NCBI RefSeq assembly: GCF_018129005.1
Contig: NZ_JAAEDL010000010.1
Coordinates: 62,001 to 126,000, forward strand
Reading direction: 5' to 3'
DNA: 64,000 bases
Source of the DNA: Neoroseomonas eburnea
GTDB lineage: Bacteria > Pseudomonadota > Alphaproteobacteria > Acetobacterales > Acetobacteraceae
Positions 19,001 to 26,597 of the stretch are shown piece after piece; the stretch's first letter is position 1; every line of letters starts with the position of its first letter. The position numbers were made by a program, and so were the translations under genes. The notes under the pieces were generated by a model. That model had not been told where the DNA came from, searched no databases, and saw nothing but the letters and a program-made list of their open reading frames with translations.

Positions 19001-19507
19001 CGCGCCGGCGAGCACCGCCTCGCGCTCCCGCGCCAGCATGGCGCGTGCCTCCTGGTCCTCCACCACGGCGAATTGCGGCGCGAGGCCGGCTTCCAGCGGG
19101 AAGGCGCGCAACAGGGATTGCGCGAAGGCGTGGATGGTGGAGATGCGCATGCCGCCCGGCTGTTCGAGCACGCGCACGAAAAGCGCGCGCGCGGCGCGCA
19201 ATTCGTCCTCGCCCGGCGCGCGACCGGTCAGCGTGGCGAGGGTGGCGGCAAGCTTGCCGTCCTCATCCGTGGCCCAGCCGCCGAGCGCCTTGGCCAGCCG
19301 CGTCGCCATCTGCGCCGCCGCAGCCTTGGTGAAGGTGAGGCAGAGGATGCGCCCCGGCTCCACGCCGGCGAGCAGCAGGCGCAGCACGCGGTCGGTCAGC
19401 AGCTTGGTCTTGCCGGAGCCGGCGCTGGCTTCGACCCAGGCGGAGGCGGCGGGGTCGGAGGCGCGGGATTGGGCGTGTTCCGCGCGCTGGCGAGGGGTTT
19501 GAGTCAT
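16022..19507 (-). CDS. addA: Double-strand break repair helicase-nuclease AddA
   Basis: UvrD-like 3'-5' helicase subunit of AddAB, which resects double-strand breaks and loads RecA; the alphaproteobacterial RecBCD counterpart. 1161 residues from MTQTPRQRAEH. Present are Walker A ASAGSGKT (27-34), LCLTFTKAAAAQM, the DEAQDSNPDQW helicase motif and GAKGLQAPIVILPD, plus a RecB-type nuclease domain near the C-terminus with VLVLDYKTNRPPP. The frame is open further upstream, but that part lies in the addB-addA intergenic repeat. Its GGGGAG ribosome site is buried in a 9-bp hairpin abutting the ATG. The partner addB precedes it. Confidence 0.96.
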   Translation of the reverse strand: MTQTPRQRAEHAQSRASDPAASAWVEASAGSGKTKLLTDRVLRLLLAGVEPGRILCLTFTKAAAAQMATRLAKALGGWATDEDGKLAATLATLTGRAPGEDELRAARALFVRVLEQPGGMRISTIHAFAQSLLRAFPLEAGLAPQFAVVEDQEARAMLAREREAVLAGAPDRAALAHLARLVPPDRFAEVLGTLAQSRGRLLKAVDSRQGLAGFEAALAHTLGLRVGQATEDAVLRAACALEEAPLIAAARALGRSGNEKTDQRNAAAMIAWLTADQDARIARWDEWRRIFVTGDNTVRKTLVTGDKRIAGDYATILAAMQDEGERIVGVENARAATRVLAATMALLAIGTPVLKRYEAAKNRAGMLDYDDLIAGAQRLLEDPGSAWVLFKLDGGLDHVLLDEAQDSNPDQWGIVRALTGEFFAGEGAREQGRTIFAVGDVKQSIYGFQGADAEGFSRERTHYGAVVPQAGLDFRPVPLDVSFRSTAPVLALVDAVFAEGAAREGVVEPGATLRHYADRAGQAGSVELWPLLQVAEAEAPPAWAPPDAPVDGEGAAQRLATLIAARIRHMLDHETLPARVEKGREAEQPNGRPVRPGDILVLVRTRARGGFVASLVRALKDLRIPVGGVDRMVLAEQVAVQDLLALADVLLLPDDDLSLAALLKSPLVGLSEEELYDLAQPRTASLWMALAAHRGAESRLGRVAGWITALLGRADLATPHALFAAVLGGPGPLDSRAGRARMLARLGPDAADPMDEFLAAALEHERSHPPSLQGFVHRLRGGGAEVKREAEGAGNAVRIMTVHGAKGLQAPIVILPDTTGAPPDRATLRWIEDDLPAWAPKQEGFAAPALATRRQQDRDNEAKEQHRLLYVALTRAEDRLVVCGWQGKKEVPPGCWYRLVEQGFARLDGAAESPFDGPHDPFPAEATMRRLDGAQAAAPKAEDPPRAPAAAAALPEWARRPAPPEAPEGAVAPSALPGEEETPAAPPRPSDDPRGLRFRRGRLVHALLQHLPDHPPGHRDDVARRFLARPGHGLDAGEQAAVLEEVAALLREPLVAAALGPGSLAEAPLAGRVGGRLIAGQVDRLLVEPDRVLVLDYKTNRPPPTDLAKVAPLYLRQMAAYRALLRAAFPGRRVDCALVWTYGARVMALPDAVLDPHAPQA

Positions 19508-19526
19508 GGGGGAGTGAACTCCCCCA
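19507..19526 (-). promoter_or_regulatory. Hairpin covering the addA ribosome-binding site
   Basis: Read on the minus strand, TGGGGGAGT pairs with ACTCCCCCA around a two-base loop; the last A is the first base of the addA ATG. The only Shine-Dalgarno-like sequence (GGGGAG) is in the 5' arm. The geometry suggests translation of addA is reduced unless the hairpin is opened, for example by ribosomes leaving addB. Confidence 0.45.
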
Positions 19527-19622
19527 TACCCCCTCCTTCTCTTGTCACTTGGGAACCGACAGCCGAAGTCAGTTCCCAAGTTCCAGAGAAGGGAGGGGGC
19601 TCGGGGGAGGTTCCCCTCCCCC
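19509..19622. repeat. G-rich/C-rich folded intergenic element (family 4), addB-addA
   Basis: Nested inverted repeats: ACTCCCCCA...CCCCCTCCTTCTCT on one side pairs with AGAGAAGGGAGGGGG on the other. Inside, CTTGGGAAC/GTTCCCAAG forms a perfect 9-bp stem. It ends GGGGGAGGTTCCCCTCCCCC. The same design recurs at 36.0, 37.4 and 59.9 kb, always between tandem genes. Confidence 0.75.
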
Positions 19623-19634
19623 GGACGTCTTCCG

Positions 19635-22600
19635 TCATGCCTCGCCCACTCCTGCCGACCATTCCTCGATCCGCGCCAGATGGTCGTACTCGCCCCCCGG
19701 CGCGCTGCGCGAGGGATGCGGCCGCGACGCGAAGGGCGCCTCGCCGAGCAGCCAGCGTGCCGCCAGGTTCTCCAGCCTCTCGCGCGCGATCGCCGCGTAG
19801 TCCTCGGCGGTGGCGTCGATCGCCTTGACCTCGCCCGGCACTTCGCCGCCGGTCAGGCGCCAGTAGACGAGTTCCGTCGCGGTGCCGCCCTCGCTGCCGG
19901 GGAAGGCGCCCTGCTGCAGCAGCCAGGCCTCGATCGGCAGTTGCGGCGCGTTGCCTTCCGCAAGGTCGCGCGGCTTCGGCACGGTGCCGGTCTTGTAGTC
20001 CACCACGCGCCAGCCGCCGGCAGTCAGGTGGTCGAGCCGGTCGGCGCGCGCCTCGATCTCCACCTCGCCTTCCGGCAGGCGGAGCAGCGCCGTGCCCTTG
20101 GTCTCCACCAGACAGGCGGCGAGGCCGCCGGCGCGGCGCAGCGCCTCCTCCTCGGCGATGGCGAAGGCGCCGATATTGGCCAGCCGCGGCGTCCAAAAGG
20201 CGAGGATGCCCGGGCGATCCGCGTGGGCGGCCAGCGCGGTCTCGCTGGCGCGCCGCCAGTGCTCCGCGGCGGCCTCCGCACCGGGCCAGCCGGTGCCGAG
20301 CGCGCGCAGGAAGCCCGCCATCGCGTCGTGCACCAGGGTGCCGTACTCGATGGCGCCGACATCTTCCTCGAGCGCGTCCAGCGGCGCGAGGCGCAGCACG
20401 CGCTTCGCATAGAAGGCGTAGGGATCGGCGATCAGCAGCCCGGCATCGGAAACGGTCAGGCGGCGCGGCCGCGCGACGGCGGGCGGCGCGGGCGCGGGGC
20501 GCGGGCAGGGCGTGACGGTGGCCGGCGCATCGAGCGCCGCCGCCCATCCCGCCGCCGGGGAGGGCGCGAGCGCCAGCCCGTCCTGCCCGGCGAGGAAAGT
20601 GTCCAGCCGCGTCAGCCAGCGCGCCGGCACGGTCGGCGAGCCGCCGCGCCGCGCGGCGGTGGAGAGAACCGCCTCCGGCGCCGCCGCCGCGGCGGTGAGG
20701 AAATCCGCCGCCACGCGGCCGATGCGCGCCTCCGGCTCCGGCAGGCCGAACTGGGCGCGCATCGGGCGGCTCATCCAAGGGCCGGGTTCGGTCGCCTGCG
20801 GCCAGACGGATTCCTCGAGCGCGCCGAGCACCACGCGGTCGAAGGATTGCAGCCGCGCTTCCAGCAGGCCGAGCACGGCGATACGCGGATGCGCCGCGTC
20901 GCCGCGCCCGCGCACGGCGCGCAGGGAGGGCGCGACGGGGCCGGCGAGCGCGGCCTCGAACAGGTCCGGCCAGTCGGCGGGCGAAAGGGGCGGCAGGTGC
21001 GGCAGCGCCTCGGAGAGATCGTGCAGGTGGCGGGCGAGGGGTTCGCCTTCCTCGCCGGCATAGAGGCGCAGGCCGCCGGGCAGGTCCGGCGTGGCGGCGA
21101 GCGCCTCGGCCGCCGCCATATGCGCGGCCAGGAGATCGGCGGCGGGGCGCGCCGGGCTGTCGGGCAGCGTCGCGAAGCCTTCCAGTGCGGCGTCCAGCGC
21201 GGTCAGCAGCGCTTCGACCGGAGCCGGCATGCTGCCCTTCCAGGCCGCGACGGCCGTGGCGCGCAGCCCGGCCAGCCCCGGCGCCGGGCGCGGCCCGCGC
21301 AGCGCGCGCCGTTCCAGCATGCGCGCCGCCGCCAGCCATTCCGCGCGATCCATCCCCCCGGCGCAGAGCGGGTGCTTCAGCACCGAAAGCAGCGGCACCG
21401 GCGCGAAGCCTTCCGCGACCATGCGCGCGATGAGGCGGAGGAAGGTCGCGGCAGGTGTCTCGGCCAAGGGTTCGCCGGCGGAATCATCGGCGGTGATGCC
21501 ATGGCGGGCGAGTTCCGAGGAGACGCGCCGCGCCAGGTCGCGATCCGGCGTAACCAGGGCGGCAGTGCGGCCGGGCGTCTCGATCGCCCCGCGCAGCAGC
21601 AGCGCGATGGCGGCCGCTTCCTGCTGCGCGTCGGCGGCAACCAGGCGGGTGATGCCGGCGGCCGCGGCGGACCAGCGCGCCGGGTCGCGCTGCGTCCAGG
21701 TGTCGAGACCCTCCGCCGGGTGCAGGGCGCGGCCCAGCAGCACGGCGCGGTCGGGCACGGCGCCCTCCGGTGCCGCTTCGTGCCACGGGCGGAGCTCGGC
21801 GGGTGTCGCCGCCAGCGCCGCGAGCAGCCGCGCCTGGCCGGCCAGCGGATGCGTCGGCGCCTTGCGGATCGCTTCCCACAGCGTCGCGTCCACGGGTTCC
21901 GGCAGGCCTTGCAGCACAACGGCGCCCTGCGGCGCGGCGGCGAGCACGCGCAGCAGCGCCGCCGCGGCAGGAATGGTGCCGCCGGCGCCGATGCCGGCGG
22001 TGATGGTCGGGTGTTCCGGCGGCGCGGCGCGCCACGCGGCGGCCTGGGCCGCCAGGGCCTTCACGCGACGCACGCCGATGTCGAGCAGGCCCCGGCCGTT
22101 CAGCCAAGTGTTCCAGTCGGTGGCGACGGCGCGCAGCACGGTGGTGGTGATCTGCCAGTGCTGCGCGTGGCGGTCCGGCACCAGCCCATCCAGCCGCGCG
22201 AGCCAGGCGGCGGCGAATTCCTCCGGCGGCGCGGTCTCGAGCATGGCGAGGTCGGGTTCTTCGAGCGCGATCTCGTCGAACAGGCGCGCGAGCTCCCCGG
22301 CCAGGAGCCAGGCCTGTTCCGGCGTGGCGGGACCGCCGGCGCGGCGCGGGACGCGGCCGGCCATCTCCGCCAGCACCGCCTGGCGCGTCAGTGGCGCGAC
22401 GGCGGGCGGCAGGTCGAGCAGGTCGGGCAGCGCCAGTTCGTCCGCTTCCTCGGTGGAAAGGCCGGCCAGCGCGCGCATGCGCGGCAGCAGCAGGGCACGG
22501 CCGCCGGCGGCGCGGAGGAAGGCTTCGCGCAGGCCGCGCGCGGCGCGGCGCGTGGGCAGCAGGATGGTGGCGCGGGCGAGGGCGTCGGGCGCATCGGACG

Positions 22601-22673
22601 GCAGGCGCGCCAGCACGCCGGCGGCGAGGGTGTCGAGGAACGGCGCGTGAGGCGGGATGGCGAAGAGGTTCAT
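19635..22673 (-). CDS. addB: Double-strand break repair protein AddB
   Basis: Second subunit of the AddAB helicase-nuclease, 1012 residues, as in other alphaproteobacteria. N-terminal helicase-like domain with an ILLPTRRAARGLREAFL block. The C-terminal RecB-family nuclease domain has VEIEARADRLD and WRVVDYKTGTVPK (the catalytic Asp and Lys of the PD-(D/E)XK fold). No canonical Walker A is present, which is normal for this AddB class. The start ATG lies 16 bases from a family-3 hairpin arm. It follows the murU-like gene after a 235-base cruciform-like spacer and precedes addA by 127 bases. Confidence 0.94.
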   Translation of the reverse strand: MNLFAIPPHAPFLDTLAAGVLARLPSDAPDALARATILLPTRRAARGLREAFLRAAGGRALLLPRMRALAGLSTEEADELALPDLLDLPPAVAPLTRQAVLAEMAGRVPRRAGGPATPEQAWLLAGELARLFDEIALEEPDLAMLETAPPEEFAAAWLARLDGLVPDRHAQHWQITTTVLRAVATDWNTWLNGRGLLDIGVRRVKALAAQAAAWRAAPPEHPTITAGIGAGGTIPAAAALLRVLAAAPQGAVVLQGLPEPVDATLWEAIRKAPTHPLAGQARLLAALAATPAELRPWHEAAPEGAVPDRAVLLGRALHPAEGLDTWTQRDPARWSAAAAGITRLVAADAQQEAAAIALLLRGAIETPGRTAALVTPDRDLARRVSSELARHGITADDSAGEPLAETPAATFLRLIARMVAEGFAPVPLLSVLKHPLCAGGMDRAEWLAAARMLERRALRGPRPAPGLAGLRATAVAAWKGSMPAPVEALLTALDAALEGFATLPDSPARPAADLLAAHMAAAEALAATPDLPGGLRLYAGEEGEPLARHLHDLSEALPHLPPLSPADWPDLFEAALAGPVAPSLRAVRGRGDAAHPRIAVLGLLEARLQSFDRVVLGALEESVWPQATEPGPWMSRPMRAQFGLPEPEARIGRVAADFLTAAAAAPEAVLSTAARRGGSPTVPARWLTRLDTFLAGQDGLALAPSPAAGWAAALDAPATVTPCPRPAPAPPAVARPRRLTVSDAGLLIADPYAFYAKRVLRLAPLDALEEDVGAIEYGTLVHDAMAGFLRALGTGWPGAEAAAEHWRRASETALAAHADRPGILAFWTPRLANIGAFAIAEEEALRRAGGLAACLVETKGTALLRLPEGEVEIEARADRLDHLTAGGWRVVDYKTGTVPKPRDLAEGNAPQLPIEAWLLQQGAFPGSEGGTATELVYWRLTGGEVPGEVKAIDATAEDYAAIARERLENLAARWLLGEAPFASRPHPSRSAPGGEYDHLARIEEWSAGVGEA

Positions 22674-22691
22674 TGGGCGCGACGGTCGCGC

Positions 22692-22892
22692 GGGGAGGGC
22701 TCTGCCCTCCCCGGAACCCCACCCGCCAAAGGCCTAAGGGCCTTTGGAAACCTCGACCTGATCGGCGGATTGGCGGAGGAGCGCCGCGCGTGCGCCCCGC
22801 CCCTCCGCCAATCCGCCGATGAAACAACGCTGTCCAGAGGACCTTCGGCCTCTGGTGGGGGGAGGTCCAGAGGGGGGCGAAGCCCCTCTTCG
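22692..22892. repeat. Cruciform-like composite repeat (family 3) between murU-like gene and addB
   Basis: Symmetrical three-part structure. The left arm has GGGGAGGG/CCCTCCCC and CCAAAGGCC-TAAG-GGCCTTTGG hairpins. The centre is a perfect 19-bp inverted repeat, ATCGGCGGATTGGCGGAGG at 22761-22779 against 22802-22820. The right arm is a diverged inverted copy of the left one (CCAGAGG/CCTCTGG and AGGGGGGCGAAGCCCCTCT). It lies inside a minus-strand operon, so it must be transcribed and could act as an attenuator or processing site. Confidence 0.8.
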
Positions 22893-22908
22893 CACGCCCT
22901 CCGCCCCA

Positions 22909-23637
22909 TCAGAACAGCGCCCGCACCAGCCCCGCGCGCAGGGTTTCCTCCGCGTGGTGCAGGTCTTCCGGTGTCGAGAGGTGGAACCACACCCCGTCAT
23001 GCACCAGGCCGAACAGCCGTCCGTTCTCGATCGCGCGGTCGTAGAGCCGGTTCAGGCTGAAGGCCCCGTCCGGCGCGCCCTCGAACAATGCGGGCGAGAG
23101 GATCTGCACGCCCGCGTAGAGATACGGCGCGATCTCCCGTTCCTTCGGCCGCCGCATGCGGCCGATCGGGTCGATCAGGAAGTCGCCCAGCCCGACCACG
23201 CCGTCCACCTGGGTGGTGCGCACCATCAGCAGCAGCGCGTCCATCTCCTGCGGGTCGAAGGCCGCGGCGAGGCGCGACAGCGCCGGCGTCGGCCCGTCGA
23301 GCCAGAAGGCGTCGCCGTTCACCACCGCGAAGGGCGCGTCGCCGAGCATCGGCAGCGCCGTCGTCACGCCCCCGCCGGTTTCGAGCAGCTTGTCCTCGCG
23401 TTGCAGCGTGATGCGCGGATGCTCGCGGCGTGCCATGGCCTCGGCGATCTGCTCGCCGCGCCAATGCGCATTCACCACCGCCTGCGTCACGCCGGCGGCC
23501 GCGATGCGGTCCAGCGCGTGGTCGAGCAGCGATCGCCCGTCCAGTTCCAGCAGGGGTTTCGGCCGGTCATCGGTCAGTGGCCGCATGCGCGTGCCGAGGC
23601 CGGCGGCGAGCACCATGGCATGGGTGAGGGTGATCAT
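22909..23637 (-). CDS. murU: Nucleotidyltransferase, MurU-like (N-acetylmuramate-1-phosphate uridylyltransferase family)
   Basis: In Pseudomonas, MurU converts MurNAc-alpha-1-phosphate and UTP to UDP-MurNAc in cell-wall recycling that bypasses fosfomycin-sensitive synthesis. 242 residues. The N-terminal signature GLGTRMRPLTDDRPKPL (13-29), VVNAHWRGEQI, VNGDAFWLDG with the metal-binding Asp, and YLYAGVQILSP are visible. ATG overlaps the TGA of the upstream kinase by four bases. The kinase-nucleotidyltransferase pair matches AmgK-MurU. The specific substrate is inferred from this pairing. Confidence 0.87.
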   Translation of the reverse strand: MITLTHAMVLAAGLGTRMRPLTDDRPKPLLELDGRSLLDHALDRIAAAGVTQAVVNAHWRGEQIAEAMARREHPRITLQREDKLLETGGGVTTALPMLGDAPFAVVNGDAFWLDGPTPALSRLAAAFDPQEMDALLLMVRTTQVDGVVGLGDFLIDPIGRMRRPKEREIAPYLYAGVQILSPALFEGAPDGAFSLNRLYDRAIENGRLFGLVHDGVWFHLSTPEDLHHAEETLRAGLVRALF

Positions 23638-24623
23638 GCGGGCTCCGTCACGGGCATCGGGTTGCGGCGCAGCGCGGCGGGCACGCGCGCATCGAGGAAG
23701 TCGCGCAGCGGGCGCGTCGCGGGGTGCAGTAGCGCCTGGTCCAGCAGCCGCCAGCAGCGCGGCCCATGGACCAGGTAGCGCGGCTTGCCGTCGCGCCGCG
23801 CGAGCCGCACCCAGAGTGCTGCGACGCGCAGGTGGCGCTGCGCGGCGCAGGCGGCCATGGCGGCGGCGAAGGCCTCGCGGTCCAGGTCGCTGCGGGCGTC
23901 GAGGTAGCGCGCAATGGCGGCGGCGCGGATGTCCGGCGCCACGTCGCGGCGGGCGTCCTCGACCAGGGAGACCAGGTCGTAGGCCGGACTGCCGCGCGCC
24001 GCGTCCTGGAAATCGAGCAGCCCGGTGCGGCGGGGGCCGCTGCGCTCCGTCAACCGCATCAGGTTGGCGGGGAAGAAGTCGCGATGGACGAAGCAGCCGG
24101 CCTCGGCGAAGGGGGCGAGCATGCTGCACAGCGCGGCGTCGAGCTCCGCGCGCGTGGCGTCGTCGGCGGGCGCGCCCATCGCCGCGGGCCACCACCAGTC
24201 GAGGAAGGTCGCCGCGGTCGCGCGCGCCATCGCCGCGCCGTCCCAGGCGGGCAGGTCATCGGGCGGCGGGGCGGCGTGCAGGGCGGCCATCGCCTCGGCC
24301 GCTTCGAGATAGAGTGGCAGCGGGTCGGCGCCGGCATCGAGCAGCGATGCATGGGTGGCCTCGCCGAAATCCTCGATGACGAGGAAGCCCCGCGCCTCAT
24401 CGGCGGCGATGATCCCGGGGGCGGAGAGTCCGAGTCCGGCGATGTGCCGCGCGATGGCGAGGAAGGGCCGCACATCCTCGGGCGGCGGCGCATCCATCAG
24501 CAGGGCGGGTCGCGGTCCGCCATGCAGCCGCGCATAGCGGCGGAAGGAGGCATCGGCCGGCAAGGGCTCGACTCGCGCCGTACCGAAACCGGCGTCGCGC
24601 AGGATGTCGCCTGCGTCCCTCAT
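23634..24623 (-). CDS. amgK: Aminoglycoside-phosphotransferase-fold sugar kinase, AmgK-like
   Basis: Probable anomeric MurNAc/GlcNAc-1-kinase feeding the adjacent MurU-like enzyme in peptidoglycan recycling. 329 residues with the APH catalytic loop CFVHRDFFPANLM (His180, Asp182, Asn187) and the metal-binding DFQD (204-207). The N-terminal lobe begins with RDAGDILRDAGF. ATG overlaps the tsaE stop by four bases and its own stop overlaps murU by four, so tsaE-amgK-murU are tightly coupled. A general phosphotransferase of unknown substrate is the alternative, but the pairing with MurU supports the call. Confidence 0.88.
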   Translation of the reverse strand: MRDAGDILRDAGFGTARVEPLPADASFRRYARLHGGPRPALLMDAPPPEDVRPFLAIARHIAGLGLSAPGIIAADEARGFLVIEDFGEATHASLLDAGADPLPLYLEAAEAMAALHAAPPPDDLPAWDGAAMARATAATFLDWWWPAAMGAPADDATRAELDAALCSMLAPFAEAGCFVHRDFFPANLMRLTERSGPRRTGLLDFQDAARGSPAYDLVSLVEDARRDVAPDIRAAAIARYLDARSDLDREAFAAAMAACAAQRHLRVAALWVRLARRDGKPRYLVHGPRCWRLLDQALLHPATRPLRDFLDARVPAALRRNPMPVTEPA

Positions 24624-25078
24624 GCCGCCAGCGCCTCCAGCCGAGCATCCCAGCCGGACAGGTGGGCGCGGCGCGCATGATCGTCGGCCATCGGTTCCAG
24701 CGCGACGGTCAGGGCGCCTTCGGGACGTTCCTCGCCCAGCCGTTCCGGCCATTCCACCAGCACGATACCCTCCCGCGCTTCCTCCCAGCCGAGTTCGTCC
24801 AGGCCTTCCGGCCCGTCCAGGCGATAGAGGTCGAAATGATGCGCCGGGCCGGCCGGCAGGTCGTAGGACTGCACCAGTGTGAAGGTCGGGCTCGGCACCT
24901 CCAGCGCGGGATCCCCGGCGGCGGCACGCAGCACGGCGCGGGCCAGCTCGCTCTTGCCCGCGCCGAGCGGGCCTTCCAGCAGCACCGCATCCCCCGCCCG
25001 CAGCAGCCCCGCGAGCCGCGCGGCAAGGGCATGGGTGGCGGAGAGGTCGGGCAGGTCCAGCGTCAGTGTCCGGGGCAT
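24620..25078 (-). CDS. tsaE: tRNA t6A37 biosynthesis ATPase TsaE
   Basis: P-loop ATPase that works with TsaB, TsaD and TsaC/C2 to make N6-threonylcarbamoyladenosine in tRNAs reading ANN codons. 152 residues. Walker A is GPLGAGKSE (36-44), followed by VPSPTFTLVQSY and HFDLYRLDGPEGLDELGWEE, which is diagnostic for the family, and IVLVEWPERLG. First gene of the tsaE-amgK-murU-addB-addA operon, an order widespread in alphaproteobacteria. Divergent from the ferredoxin-NADP reductase gene. Confidence 0.95.
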   Translation of the reverse strand: MPRTLTLDLPDLSATHALAARLAGLLRAGDAVLLEGPLGAGKSELARAVLRAAAGDPALEVPSPTFTLVQSYDLPAGPAHHFDLYRLDGPEGLDELGWEEAREGIVLVEWPERLGEERPEGALTVALEPMADDHARRAHLSGWDARLEALAA

Positions 25079-25159
25079 GGGGGGCGCACCGGGCGCCGCC
25101 CGGCTATGATCCTTGGGCCGTCCCGTCTATCACGCGGGCCAGGATTCGGGGGAGTGGCC

Positions 25160-26179
25160 ATGGCGGCCGTCATCGAAACGGATGTCGCGATCATCGGTGC
25201 GGGGCCCGTCGGCCTCTTCGCCGTCTTCGAATGCGGCATGCTGCGCATGAAATGCGTCGTGGTGGACGCGCTGGAAGCGGTGGGCGGGCAATGCACCGCC
25301 CTCTATCCGGAAAAGCCGATCTACGACATCCCGGCGCATCCGGCGATCGGCGCCGCGGAGCTGATCGGCAAGCTCGAGCACCAGGCGGCGCCCTTCACGC
25401 CGATCTATCTGCTGGGCCGGCGCGTGGAACGCCTGGGGCGGGATGGCGCGACCATCGAGCTCCACACCTCCGCCGGCGACACCATCCGGTGCAAGGCGGT
25501 GATCATCGCCGCCGGAGCCGGGGCCTTCGGGCCGAACCGGCCGCCGATCGAGGGGCTCGCGGGGTACGAGGCCTCCGGCGCCGTGCGCTACCTGGTGGCG
25601 CGACGGGAGGATTTCCGCGGCAAGCGCGTGGTCATCGCGGGCGGCGGCGATTCGGCGGTGGACTGGGCGCTTTCCCTGAAGCAGGTGGCGGCGAAGGTCA
25701 CGGTGGTGCACCGGCGGCCGAAATTCCGCGCCGCGCCGGAGTCCGCCGCGCAGCTCGACGCCGCCGCGGCCCGCGGGGAGATCGAGATGGCGATTCCTTT
25801 CCAGCTTCATGCGTTGAAGGGGGACGGTTCCAAGCTCGAAGCCGTCGTCGTCTCCACGCTGAAGGGCGAGGAGAAGGACATCCCGGCCGACCACCTGCTG
25901 CCCTTCTATGGGCTGTCGATGGAACTCGGGCCGATCGCGGCATGGGGGCTGGCGCTGGACCGCCACCACGTGACGGTGGAGCCGGCGACCTGTGCGACCA
26001 ATGTGGACGGCGTCTTCGCCATCGGCGACATCGCCTCCTACCCGGGCAAGCTGAAGCTGATCCTGCAGGGGTTCAGCGAGGCGGCGATGGCGGCGCATGC
26101 GATCCATCCCCGGGTGTTCCCGGGCGAGGCGCTGCATTTCGAGTACTCGACCTCGAAGGGCGTACCGGCCGGGGACTGA
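25160..26179 (+). CDS. Ferredoxin-NADP+ reductase, thioredoxin-reductase-like (type 2)
   Basis: FAD flavoprotein moving electrons between NADPH and ferredoxin or flavodoxin. 339 residues, with FAD-binding GAGPVG (13-18), NADPH-binding GGGDSAVDWA (161-170) and the C-terminal FAIGDIASYPGKLKLI. The CxxC redox pair of true thioredoxin reductases is missing, which with GGQCTALYPEKPIYD assigns it to the YumC-type reductases. The ribosome site GGGGGAG is seven bases before ATG. It is monocistronic, and its TGA is the first base triplet of repeat family 2 copy III. Confidence 0.93.
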   Translation: MAAVIETDVAIIGAGPVGLFAVFECGMLRMKCVVVDALEAVGGQCTALYPEKPIYDIPAHPAIGAAELIGKLEHQAAPFTPIYLLGRRVERLGRDGATIELHTSAGDTIRCKAVIIAAGAGAFGPNRPPIEGLAGYEASGAVRYLVARREDFRGKRVVIAGGGDSAVDWALSLKQVAAKVTVVHRRPKFRAAPESAAQLDAAAARGEIEMAIPFQLHALKGDGSKLEAVVVSTLKGEEKDIPADHLLPFYGLSMELGPIAAWGLALDRHHVTVEPATCATNVDGVFAIGDIASYPGKLKLILQGFSEAAMAAHAIHPRVFPGEALHFEYSTSKGVPAGD

Positions 26180-26512
26180 TACGGCGGAGCCTTGCCGAGG
26201 ACGTCGTCGTCAGCAAGGAGAGCGGTATCGCGCGCAGGGCTGGTGTGGCGGCTGCGCGCCAGACCAGGACTGTCACTCCGTGCCAGCCGAAGCGCTGGCC
26301 GGCACCGGCATAGTGCCAGCGGCACGCGTTCCCGGCTCGTGCCGAGGCCGCGACGGGCACCCGGTCACCTTGCCTTGCAACGTGACCGGGAATCCGGAAC
26401 GCGGCCCGCCGGCAGTCCGGCGAGGCCAGGCGAACCGGAGGTTTGCGCCCGGCGTCCGAGGGCAGGAACGGCCGGATACCGGCGGTCGCGAATCGCGGCC
26501 GTTGGCATAAGG
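26177..26512 (+). repeat. Structured intergenic repeat family 2, copy III
   Basis: Same block order as copy II: it begins on the stop codon (TGATACGGCGGAGCCTTGC), then GCGGTATCGCGCGCAGGG. Next come a GGCACG/CGTGCC hairpin, GGTCACCTTGCCTTGCAACGTGACC, ACCGGAGGTTTGCGCCCGGCG and the closing palindrome ATACCGGCGG...CCGTTGGCAT. Substitutions in the stems are partly compensated. The RND gene, convergent, ends 85 bases beyond. Confidence 0.83.
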
Positions 26513-26534
26513 ATGCGCGGGGGCAACGCCCTCG

Positions 26535-26597
26535 CTCGCCGAGCCCCGGGCAATGCCCGGTGGGGCGGACATTGCCCCGCCGCCGGGCTTCGCCCGG
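26535..26597 (-). terminator. Hairpins after RND permease gene
   Basis: Immediately past the RND stop codon on the minus strand are CCGGGCGAAGCCCGG (6-bp stem) and GGGGCAATGT/GGGCAATGCCCGG. They form two adjacent GC-rich stem-loops in the gap shared with repeat family 2 copy III. No U-tract is present; factor-independent function is uncertain. Confidence 0.4.

Noticed and set aside
19508-19579. AddA start upstream at an ATG within the intergenic repeat
   Set aside because: The extra residues come from the folded repeat; family AddA proteins begin near the chosen ATG.
19542-23060. A 1172-codon plus-strand open frame opposite addB
   Set aside because: Same reason: low-complexity Arg/Gly/Ala/Gln composition, no ribosome site or domain, fully overlaps addB.
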